A DNA stretch of 64,000 bases from Sphingobacteriaceae bacterium GW460-11-11-14-LB5 (GTDB lineage Bacteria; Bacteroidota; Bacteroidia; Sphingobacteriales; Sphingobacteriaceae), in assembly GCA_002151545.1 (NCBI GenBank), contig CP021237.1, positions 3,038,001 to 3,102,000 on the forward strand, written 5' to 3'. Position 1 is the first letter of the stretch. Each line of letters starts with the position of its first letter. The translations under genes were made by a program, and so were the position numbers. The notes beneath the pieces were generated by a model, which searched no databases, had not been told where the DNA came from, and worked only from the letters and a program-made list of their open reading frames with translations. Positions 56,484 to 64,000 of the stretch are shown here, piece after piece.

Positions 56484-56586
56484 AGGCTGTATCATAATAT
56501 AGCATGTCATCCTGAGCCTGTCGAAGGAATTGTTTAAATGCCGCTCAAAGCATTTCAACTAATGACATTAATTTATGATACAGCCT
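56484..56586. repeat. Long inverted repeat enclosing a REP-like element
   Basis: AGGCTGTATCATAA (56484-56497) pairs with TTATGATACAGCCT (56573-56586), followed by a T-run, and can serve as terminator for the M60-like gene. Inside lies TGTCATCCTGAGCCTGTCGA (56505-56524), which resembles a short intergenic repeat I associate with Sphingobacteriaceae genomes. No second copy was noticed in the window. Confidence 0.65.
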
Positions 56587-56680
56587 CTTTTTATTTTACC
56601 ACTTTACCCATTGCCTTTTTGATTTATATTCGCAGTATTAAAAACATCTGATACCATTATTTACCTATTGAATATCATTA

Positions 56681-57808
56681 ATGAAAACAACAATTAACTC
56701 ATTTAAAAAACTCACTTTATTTAGCCTTGTTTTAATAACGGCGGCCTGTTCTAAAAAGGAGCTTGAACCCTTAGAAACAGGTCCAACCATACCTGACTAC
56801 TCTTTTACAGGCGCTTCTGCTGCAGAACTGATGTTCGAAGATGGCGAAGAAATGTCTACCATGACCAGCGAAAGTCGGAGATTTAATGTAAATAATGTAT
56901 TGCGTATCGTGGCCCTAAACAATACCACGATCGAAGTAGCTAATTTTGCACCTGTTGATATCACTGATGCCACAATTCTGGTGTCGATTAAAGGTCAGCC
57001 ACAAAAAATTCAGTTATTCCATATCGGAACCATTAAAGGGCATAGAATTAAACAAATGGAATATCCCTTTATCTCCGGTCAAACTGAATATCTCGACGTT
57101 AACAATAATACCGTAGATCTATCCGCCTATAAAACCATTGGCATTAATCCAGCTGATATTAGTTTTGAATTTACAGGCACTACCCCATTGATTACGAAGC
57201 TCAAAAAATTGAATATAATTAAATGGCAGCCTAAAATGCATGATTTTGATCCTCAAAATGAAGACAACAACTGGCTGGACGAACCAACAGCGAAACAGTT
57301 CAGGATGTTTACCGGTTTTATGATCAATTTTGCTTACATGTATACCGATGATACCATGCGAAGCAGTATCGTGAATGAACTCGTTATCGGCAATGATGGG
57401 ACAACCCCGCTTACGACTGCTGAAAAGGAAGCTGATTGGATTAAAGCACAAACACGTACAAAAATCAATTGCGGTTTAACTGATACCCGTAAAGTATCGG
57501 GACTTGGTGGCGGAAGTACATTTGGTATGCCAGACTGGCTTACCTTAAATTATATGACCAAAAGTTACAGCACACCATTTCACGAAATGGGACATGTTCT
57601 GGGTTATAGCCACAGTTCATCGATGACTTACCCTCAAAACAACAGAGGCAATGTACCTGTATTTATGGCCAGACAGGATGTGATGAATGCAGCAGGCGAT
57701 TTTCCGATAAGAACAAACAATTATTATAAACCTGATGATATTCCAGCAGCTAAACCAGCAACAAGTGCACGAAAAGCAATTGATAGCGGTTTAGAGTGTA
57801 TTCATTAA
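56681..57808 (+). CDS. Metzincin-like zinc metallopeptidase lipoprotein
   Basis: The 375-aa protein has a lipobox (ITAAC, Cys23), a non-catalytic N-terminal beta region and the extended zinc motif HEMGHVLGYSH near residue 301 followed by a Met-turn candidate (SSSMTYP). This HExxHxxGxxH pattern is that of metzincins. It lies 206 bp after the M60-like gene on the same strand, separated by an inverted repeat. It probably degrades protein at the cell surface; substrate unknown. Confidence 0.85.
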   Translation: MKTTINSFKKLTLFSLVLITAACSKKELEPLETGPTIPDYSFTGASAAELMFEDGEEMSTMTSESRRFNVNNVLRIVALNNTTIEVANFAPVDITDATILVSIKGQPQKIQLFHIGTIKGHRIKQMEYPFISGQTEYLDVNNNTVDLSAYKTIGINPADISFEFTGTTPLITKLKKLNIIKWQPKMHDFDPQNEDNNWLDEPTAKQFRMFTGFMINFAYMYTDDTMRSSIVNELVIGNDGTTPLTTAEKEADWIKAQTRTKINCGLTDTRKVSGLGGGSTFGMPDWLTLNYMTKSYSTPFHEMGHVLGYSHSSSMTYPQNNRGNVPVFMARQDVMNAAGDFPIRTNNYYKPDDIPAAKPATSARKAIDSGLECIH

Positions 57809-57887
57809 CTTCATATCAGGCAATTACGAAAGGTCGTTTAATAAATAAGCCTGCCCGGTTATGCCTTTTAGAAGATTTACTGTAATG

Positions 57888-57918
57888 AAAAGGGTAACAA
57901 AAATTGTTACCCTTTTTT
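57888..57918. terminator. Bidirectional terminator between metallopeptidase and phosphoesterase genes
   Basis: AAAAGGGTAACAA and TTGTTACCCTTTT form a 13-bp stem with a short loop and a T-run on each strand. It sits between convergent genes and can serve both. Confidence 0.88.
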
Positions 57919-57954
57919 ATTTTAATAAACAGTGGAAAGCACGCTGGCTCAGTA

Positions 57955-58950
57955 TTATTTTTTCATTTTTGGGCCGACAACGATTTTCCTTTTGCTTATT
58001 TTAGGTGCAATCTCCTGGCCAGGCCTTAATTTTGCGTCGTCTACATAATTTAGCGCTTCAGGCGATTGACCTACCCAATTGCTTTTTCGGCCTTCGATAT
58101 GCATCGTGCCTGATGAAGGATCGATTGTTAAAGAAGTAAACAAAGCATCCTCGTAAGGACAGGTACTGGATATCCACGGATGGCTTTTATGAATTTCTTC
58201 TGAATAACTGTTGTGTTTGTATTTACCTCCAACCCAAAAATAAGAGGCCGAATTAATGTGGACATAGTTGATGTTTTTGATAAAAAGCTGGCAATCTATG
58301 TGCGTATGGCCATTTATGGCCAGCAATATTTTATCCGAAGCTGCACTTAATATTTCCTGTATTTCTGCCGCATTATCTACCGCCATGGCTCCCGCTAGTG
58401 GCTGGTGGCTGACTATAATAATAGGTTTATCGATTTGTTTTAGTTGCTGTTGCAGCCAGAGTTTTTGCTCATCATTAATGTAGGCTGGATAGCCGCCTTT
58501 GCGTGTTGGCGAGCCCTTATCATTTCCATCTAAAATAATAAAACACACCCCATTTATTTCTTTGGTATAATATCTTGATGGCATTTTCCAATAGCTCAAA
58601 CATTGTTCTTTGGTGTGCCCATTGTCTGTATCATGATTACCAATAACATGTAATGCTGTTTGGTGTGCGTTATTAAACCGATCAATCAGTTCTTTATTTT
58701 TTTCATTAGGATAAGCGAAATCGCCCATTTGTAGGATCAGATCGGGATTGATTTTTTTAGTGTGCGCTAAAAAGGCATCTAATCTTTCGCTCCCATTGTG
58801 AATCACATCCTGATGAAGATCGGTGATGATCCCTACTTTTACTGGTTTTGCTTTATTCGCAAACATAGCAAGCGCCGTATCGGGGATCTGTAAAACGATA
58901 CCCGTAGCAAATATGCCATTGATAAACGCCCTTCTATTTAATGTTTTCAT
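57955..58950 (-). CDS. Secreted calcineurin-like metallophosphoesterase
   Basis: The 331-aa protein has a signal with a twin Arg (NRRAFINGIF), possibly Tat-dependent, and the full metallophosphoesterase motif set: IITDLHQD, MGDFAYPN, VIGNHDTDNG, IVSHQPL and AINGHTHID. It hydrolyses a phosphoester in the periplasm; natural substrate unknown. It is the last gene downstream of SusC, SusD and a small lipoprotein on the same strand (143-bp gap), so it may work on a phosphorylated ligand taken up by them (inference). Confidence 0.9.
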   Translation of the reverse strand: MKTLNRRAFINGIFATGIVLQIPDTALAMFANKAKPVKVGIITDLHQDVIHNGSERLDAFLAHTKKINPDLILQMGDFAYPNEKNKELIDRFNNAHQTALHVIGNHDTDNGHTKEQCLSYWKMPSRYYTKEINGVCFIILDGNDKGSPTRKGGYPAYINDEQKLWLQQQLKQIDKPIIIVSHQPLAGAMAVDNAAEIQEILSAASDKILLAINGHTHIDCQLFIKNINYVHINSASYFWVGGKYKHNSYSEEIHKSHPWISSTCPYEDALFTSLTIDPSSGTMHIEGRKSNWVGQSPEALNYVDDAKLRPGQEIAPKISKRKIVVGPKMKK

Positions 58951-59093
58951 TGTTTTAGCGTATTGTTTTTAATAATCGGTTCGACCAGACCTGAATTCTT
59001 GACAAGTTTAGCCTCACTGTATTCAAACTGTTTTATTTAAAGGTGAAAATGCCAGGCAGAAATTTTTCCGGCCTGGCATTTGGTTTCAGTAGC

Positions 59094-59540
59094 TTAAGGT
59101 GCAACTGATATCAAAATGGTCCAATCGCGTATAGTCCCATCTGCAGAATGCAGCCTATAGGTAAACTGGCCTTTAGAAAAATCGGCAATGATACCTGCCA
59201 CCGGTGCGCCGTTCATTGGCTCTATTGTTTTTGCAAAGTGCGTAAACCTGATACCTACTTTAGTAAGGTCGGTTCCTTTTACGGCAACAATTCTTACGGT
59301 AGCCTGGCCCTTATCTACCACATTAGAGGTTGTCGTAATACCTGTTGTTTGATAACCAGTTACTACTTCTCCATAACCTAACTGATTCTTAACCTCGTCG
59401 TATTTGAATAATTGTGCCGTGGTAATATTGGCATTATCGCCCCACTGAGTATCATCTAATTCTACCCTTGGTTTCATACAAGCCGATAACATGAATAAAC
59501 TCATTAACATCAGGCTATACAATATATTTTTATGTTTCAT
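59094..59540 (-). CDS. Small lipoprotein of the SusCD locus
   Basis: The start MKHKNILYSLMLMSLF at 59540 gives 148 aa; the longer frame from 59606 overlaps the SusD gene. The lipobox is MLSAC (Cys21). The mature part is beta-rich (GQATVRIVAVKGTD, RLHSADGTIRDWTILIS), like SusE/F-type or Ig-like surface lipoproteins, but I cannot name the family. It starts 31 bp after the SusD stop. It may help ligand binding at the outer membrane. Confidence 0.75.
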   Translation of the reverse strand: MKHKNILYSLMLMSLFMLSACMKPRVELDDTQWGDNANITTAQLFKYDEVKNQLGYGEVVTGYQTTGITTTSNVVDKGQATVRIVAVKGTDLTKVGIRFTHFAKTIEPMNGAPVAGIIADFSKGQFTYRLHSADGTIRDWTILISVAP

Positions 59541-59571
59541 TTTTAATAATTTAATTAATACCAACAATGAA

Positions 59572-61518
59572 TTAATTCCAACCCGGATTTTGACTGAGCG
59601 TTGCATTATTTGCCTGATAAAGTTTTATCTGCTGAAGCGGAATAGCACTTAGGTAATCTCTTCCCGGATTAATGTAGAGCCCTCTTCCCCCTGCCTTAAA
59701 ATCGGCCACTTTAAAATAAGGGTTCATTCTTCCATTGGCAAATCTGTCTACATTGCTACCCACAACCAGACTAAATTCGTTAAGCGTATAACCATCTTTC
59801 CTGATTTGGCTATATAATGCTGGGTCTGATCCGTTATCCAAAGTAACCTGGGCTGGCGTACGATTGAAATAATCAAGAAACTCCTGTAATAAGGCCCCTT
59901 TTGGCTGATAGCCGTTAATTACCTTTTCGTATACGGCCCATCTTTTTAAATCATCCAGTCTAAAACCTTCAAGAGCAAACTCTACACTTCTCTCTCTTCT
60001 GATTTCATTTAAAACAGGCGTTGCAGTAGGATCGAATCCGAGATCCTCGCGGTATGTTCCCGGCGTAATGGTATTGATATTTAAGGGTGTCATGCCTACC
60101 CGGCTTCTAATCAGGTTTACTGTTTTGTCTATATCGGTTTGATTAATTGTTCCTAATATAGCTTTGGCTTCGGCTAAAGCCAATAAACCTTCTTCGTAGC
60201 GCATCAGGATATCATCTGTTTCACCTTTTGTGGCCTCTTGTGCCAATACCGCACCTTTAAAATTCCGGTATCCGGTTGAAGTAAATCCGATGGAAGTATA
60301 TGGTGCCTGCGAAGCAATTACCGGGTACCTGAACGGTACGCCGTCTCCTCCTCTGCCTGCCAATTGATTAAGGGGACCACGATCTGGCGTCCACACCGTT
60401 TGTTTAAACCTGGGATCTAAAGTATTACCGAGCTGATTCAGCGTATTGGTATAATTTGCTGGAAAAACCTGTGGTGTTCCATCCTTGTTTAAATAAATAT
60501 CAACCAGGTGGTCGGTAATAGAAGGACCAGAATCTAAAATCTTGAAAAAGAAATTGTGACTCAATGCAAGCAAAGCGGCATCATAAGCCTTAAAAAGAAA
60601 AACACCATCAATATTTGCTGCATTTTTTTGTGCAAAAAGCTGATTGTATGCAATTGTTTTATCGCCCGCACCAGTAAATATCTTTGTGCCATTCCTGTTG
60701 ATCAGCTGTAAAACTGTGGGCTCGATCATTTCTAAAAACTCGACACCATTTTTACCAGCCATCGCATAAGCAGTCGTTTTTTTACCATGGTAATATTCCC
60801 AGGTGCCTTCGTATAATGCAACCCTAGCTTTTAATATCAACGCGGCTTCTTTATTTACTCTTCCTGCAATTGCGGCCTGACCTTCTCCTTTCCAGTTTAG
60901 TTTAGCGATAGCTAAATCCAAATCTGCGATAATCTGTTTCGCAACATCATATCTCGAAGCCCTTGGCTGGTATAACTTGTCGAGGTCATTGTCATTTAAG
61001 GCTTCTGTAACAATGGGCACACCGCCAAAATTTCTAAGTAAGCTGAAATAATCCCATGCCCTGAAAAAGTATCCCTCACCAATGTAATGGTTGGCCGCAT
61101 CTGTTTTTTCTGCATTAAGATTGGCATATTTGAGGAAATAGTTATCTGATCTGATATTTGCATAACCTCCAGACCAGCTGCTATTGGCATCGGGCGCGAC
61201 CGAAACCGCATCCCATCTGTATAAACTACTGGTAGCTGTTGTTTGTACAATCATCATATCTGAATTGGCATCCAGCGCCAGGTTACTGTTGCCACCGGTT
61301 GGGGTACCCGTACCGCCCTGGGTATTATATTGTGGTGCTAAGCGGCCATAAAATCCGTTAACAAAAATTTGCAGGTGGGTTGCAGTCTTAAAAAAATCAT
61401 TTGGATTTACAGCATCCAGCGGAGTTGTATCTAAAAAATTTTTCTTACAGGCCACAAAACACATCATTACAAAGAGCGCAAGTGCGATTTTGCTTGATTT
61501 ACTAATGTAAGCTTTCAT
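59572..61518 (-). CDS. susD: SusD/RagB-family outer-membrane lipoprotein
   Basis: The 648-aa protein has a lipobox (FVAC, Cys24) followed by KKNFLDTTP, the usual SusD opening. The TPR-like helices show YFFRAWDYFSLLRNFGGVP and ILKARVALYEGTW, and the C-terminal half has EIRRERSVEFALEGFRLDDL, the SusD hallmark. It binds the nutrient ligand on the cell surface and forms a lidded pair with the SusC porin encoded just upstream (34-bp gap). Ligand type cannot be read from sequence. Confidence 0.95.
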   Translation of the reverse strand: MKAYISKSSKIALALFVMMCFVACKKNFLDTTPLDAVNPNDFFKTATHLQIFVNGFYGRLAPQYNTQGGTGTPTGGNSNLALDANSDMMIVQTTATSSLYRWDAVSVAPDANSSWSGGYANIRSDNYFLKYANLNAEKTDAANHYIGEGYFFRAWDYFSLLRNFGGVPIVTEALNDNDLDKLYQPRASRYDVAKQIIADLDLAIAKLNWKGEGQAAIAGRVNKEAALILKARVALYEGTWEYYHGKKTTAYAMAGKNGVEFLEMIEPTVLQLINRNGTKIFTGAGDKTIAYNQLFAQKNAANIDGVFLFKAYDAALLALSHNFFFKILDSGPSITDHLVDIYLNKDGTPQVFPANYTNTLNQLGNTLDPRFKQTVWTPDRGPLNQLAGRGGDGVPFRYPVIASQAPYTSIGFTSTGYRNFKGAVLAQEATKGETDDILMRYEEGLLALAEAKAILGTINQTDIDKTVNLIRSRVGMTPLNINTITPGTYREDLGFDPTATPVLNEIRRERSVEFALEGFRLDDLKRWAVYEKVINGYQPKGALLQEFLDYFNRTPAQVTLDNGSDPALYSQIRKDGYTLNEFSLVVGSNVDRFANGRMNPYFKVADFKAGGRGLYINPGRDYLSAIPLQQIKLYQANNATLSQNPGWN

Positions 61519-61552
61519 CTCGATTATATTTATGTATGAAGTGATCGATTAG

Positions 61553-64000
61553 TTATAGGTTGATGTTTAATCCCATTGAATAGTAGCGTAGTGGCGGATA
61601 ACCATTTACACCATTTCTTAAAAGCTCGGGATCATATTTGATAAAGGATTTATTGTAAATGAATCCCAGATTTTCGCCACTAAAATAAACGTTAACCTTT
61701 TTCAGTTTAACTTTGTTCACCCATTTCTGAGGGAGATCGTAAGCAAGCGTAACGTTTCTTACCCTTAAATTGGCCAGGTTTAACGAATATTTATCGGTTG
61801 CTGATCCTCTTCCAGTATTAAATGCAGGGAAAAAAGCATCTGTATTACCTGGACTCCAATAGCCTAAATCGGTACTTTCTTTAAATGCAGGGGTATAGAA
61901 ATAAGCTAAATCGGCACCTGCTTTAGTCCCCCACACCCATTCGGTATCGTTATAAACACGCCATTGCATTACCCCTTCTAACACTGCTGAGACAGTAAAA
62001 TTATTCCAGGAAACAGTTGGTAGTATGGAATAACTCTTGCGTGGATAATTAAACCCGTCTTTAATGACATCGCCCCTGCTATACCAAAAACCACCGTTGC
62101 CAGAATTGATGTAACCATCACCATTAACATCGTTGTACATGATGTATCCAGGGTAGTTATAGGTTCCGCTTAAGGTTCCTGTTCTCAAATCACCCGCGTT
62201 TTGCGCAATACCTTTTACACCATACACGTAGTTTTGTCCAAATTGTTCACCGGGTGTCCAAACACCACTTACAATACCTGTTTTATTTGCATTGTACTCG
62301 GTAACGTAACCGATATAATCGCTCATGTTAAATTTAAGCGAATAGTTTAAAGGTTTGCCTGCGGCCTGAAACTGATCATTCCATCCTACCGAGAGTTCCC
62401 AGCCACGGGTTTCGGAAACGGCATTGTTTTTTCTTGGGGCATCAGTTCCCAATACCTGTGGAAGTGGGTCAACAGGGCCAATTTGATCAATTACAGTGCG
62501 CTGGTACCATTCGTAGGTTACATTAAGCCTGTTTTTTAGCGCAGTGATATCCACACCAATATTTAAAACGGTTGGTTTTGCCCAGGTTAATTCTGAGGTC
62601 ACTAAATCAGGAGTTGATGCGACATTAGCATATGTCCCGCCTAAAAGAAGATTTTTATTAACGGTGGTGGGTACAGTTGGCAAATAAGTGTAATATTCAG
62701 GGGTAACACCATCTTTTTTAAAGGCATTTAAATCTCCAGAAGTTGACCAGGAAACACGAGGCTTAAATTCTGAAATGATGTTTTTTAAAGGCCAGAAATT
62801 TTCCTTTGCTGCATTCCATGCTCCTGATAATGAAGGGAAATAGCCCCAGCGAGATTTACTCGCAAATCGCGAACTGGCATCACTTCTGCCGGCAAGCTTT
62901 ACAAAATATTTTTCAAGATAATCGTAAGTAATTACGCCATAAAAACCTAGGGTGCTCCATTGATACATACTATCGCTTGCAGTAGGATTATTGGCTGCAG
63001 TACTAAGTGATTCTGAAACATCCTGCGCAAATAAATCCGTTTTGCTACCCGATAAAGATTTAAAGCCAGTTTCTTCGGTTTGAACACCGAACTGTGCTAA
63101 AAAATTATGTTTTTGTGCAAACGAATTACTATACTGGGCACTTAATTTAGCCATCTGATAGCCCAGCACGCCATTTGTTTTACTAATACTGCTCAAATTT
63201 GCCGAGCGGTTGTTTTGGATTTTGGTACCATCAGGCAGTTCGGTATAAACAACCTTTGTTACTTTAGAGTATTCGGTAAAGCTCTGTCTTCTTGAGTAAT
63301 CTGCATTAATTTCGAAATGTTTGAAAGGCTTTACTGTTGCTCCACCGCTAAGCACAATATCATTTCTGGTATTGTTGATAAGTCCGCCATCACCTAAAAT
63401 GCTTGCAGCGCCCAGGATCCACGAATATGCATTTCCAGATGGAACTCTTAACGGTGTAGCAAAATACTGCATCATGCTGGAGAAAATAGCGTCATAATTG
63501 GCTATGTCACCGCCGTTTCCGGTATAGTTGGGACCTTGGTTGGCCTGCCTCGCATAATTGATATCTGTTCTCAGGTCCAGCCAGTCTGCAGCTTTATATT
63601 TAAGCTTGGTTTGAAAGCTATATCGGGTATTGAAATTTAAATCACCTTTTAGTAGACCTTTGGTATTATTATAACCAAAGCTTGAAAAATAGTTAACCCG
63701 ATCAGTTCCTCCACTAAAATTTAAATTATGTTGCTGACTGAAATCATGGTTATTGAAATAGGTATCGTAAAGCTTTGTAGTTGCAAAAGACTGCTCTCTG
63801 GTCCAGCCTTTAAAACCGGCATCGCCACTTGGAAACTGCCCATTTTCAATATACTGTTGTGCTTTATCACCAAATTGAGTTCTTAATGCATTAAACGACG
63901 GATCATTCCAGTCTTGTCTTAGCCAGGCTTCCATCCGTGCAATGGTAACCGCATCAACGCCATCTGTACCCGTTCCATTAGGCTGCCCGTTACGCTGCGC
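61553..64000 (-). CDS. susC: SusC/RagA-family TonB-dependent receptor, N-terminus outside window
   Basis: The frame is open to the right edge, so 815 C-terminal residues are seen; the ATG at 63934 is internal. The visible part is the end of the plug-barrel region with typical SusC strings: GGTDRVNYFSSFGYNNTKG, FGVQTEETGF, SASWGYFP-like SRWGYFPSLSGAWN, and a C-terminus LRYYSMGLNINL. It imports the ligand held by SusD using TonB energy. The signal peptide, CarboxypepD_reg domain and TonB box are outside the window. Confidence 0.95.
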   Translation of the reverse strand, partial: AQRNGQPNGTGTDGVDAVTIARMEAWLRQDWNDPSFNALRTQFGDKAQQYIENGQFPSGDAGFKGWTREQSFATTKLYDTYFNNHDFSQQHNLNFSGGTDRVNYFSSFGYNNTKGLLKGDLNFNTRYSFQTKLKYKAADWLDLRTDINYARQANQGPNYTGNGGDIANYDAIFSSMMQYFATPLRVPSGNAYSWILGAASILGDGGLINNTRNDIVLSGGATVKPFKHFEINADYSRRQSFTEYSKVTKVVYTELPDGTKIQNNRSANLSSISKTNGVLGYQMAKLSAQYSNSFAQKHNFLAQFGVQTEETGFKSLSGSKTDLFAQDVSESLSTAANNPTASDSMYQWSTLGFYGVITYDYLEKYFVKLAGRSDASSRFASKSRWGYFPSLSGAWNAAKENFWPLKNIISEFKPRVSWSTSGDLNAFKKDGVTPEYYTYLPTVPTTVNKNLLLGGTYANVASTPDLVTSELTWAKPTVLNIGVDITALKNRLNVTYEWYQRTVIDQIGPVDPLPQVLGTDAPRKNNAVSETRGWELSVGWNDQFQAAGKPLNYSLKFNMSDYIGYVTEYNANKTGIVSGVWTPGEQFGQNYVYGVKGIAQNAGDLRTGTLSGTYNYPGYIMYNDVNGDGYINSGNGGFWYSRGDVIKDGFNYPRKSYSILPTVSWNNFTVSAVLEGVMQWRVYNDTEWVWGTKAGADLAYFYTPAFKESTDLGYWSPGNTDAFFPAFNTGRGSATDKYSLNLANLRVRNVTLAYDLPQKWVNKVKLKKVNVYFSGENLGFIYNKSFIKYDPELLRNGVNGYPPLRYYSMGLNINL

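Overview
The window looks like a chromosomal segment of a Bacteroidota bacterium of the Sphingobacteriaceae type (Pedobacter-like). This rests on gene families: SusC/SusD pairs, LytS/LytTR two-component systems, PorP/SprF and OmpA proteins of type IX secretion loci, a grasp-with-spasm RiPP system, a Y_Y_Y propeller kinase, and many short lipobox signal peptides. The assignment is by protein resemblance only; there is no rRNA or intact tRNA to confirm it.

Layout. 1-8223 (-): C-terminally open giant secreted protein (at least 2741 aa) with two duplicated beta-helix modules and an array of MBG/Ig-like repeats with an exact 519-bp period. 8617-10392 (-): membrane-anchored TPR regulator with a LuxR-like HTH. 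11050-11616 (-): orphan protein. These three genes share an upstream motif GGACAAA-N3-CGGACA. At 12241-12267 lies what looks like the 3' end of a tmRNA or Ala-type tRNA followed by a strong terminator, a plausible attachment-site scar. 12456-20122 (-): six-gene catabolic operon (epimerase, enolase-superfamily dehydratase, VOC protein, D-2-hydroxyacid dehydrogenase, ThuA, PVC-type dehydrogenase/cytochrome) with a divergent AraC activator. 21399-25264: a frameshifted GNAT gene, an ECF sigma factor, a NarL-type regulator, a hypothetical gene and a DUF892 ferritin-like protein.

25314-34184 (-) is the most interesting region: an apparent single operon of two GG-leader precursor peptides, an ATP-grasp maturase, an unannotated 53-aa protein, a SPASM maturase that starts in an ATGA overlap with it, a C39 peptidase/ABC exporter, an HlyD adaptor, and a lipoprotein-type LytS kinase with its LytTR regulator. 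A divergent gene encodes a secreted six-cysteine protein with an exosortase-like tail. 35227-43503 holds a receiver protein, a soluble multi-PAS kinase, a small OB-like protein, a propeller kinase/LytTR pair and a small hypothetical gene. 43614-49818 holds a TetX-family monooxygenase with an AraC neighbour, a secreted alpha/beta hydrolase, an ankyrin protein and a large-subunit catalase.

50025-53926: an RteC-like gene runs directly into a PorP/SprF gene that has lost its signal peptide, followed by an intact OmpA/PD40 protein. This looks like a deletion scar in an adhesin-PorP-OmpA locus. 54651-64000: two lipoprotein metallopeptidases (M60-like with F5/8C, and a metzincin-like one) converge on a metallophosphoesterase, a small lipoprotein, SusD and a SusC gene that is open at the right edge. 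Together these suggest capture and processing of a glycoprotein or phosphorylated ligand, which is inference. No CRISPR array, transposase or integrase gene was recognised.
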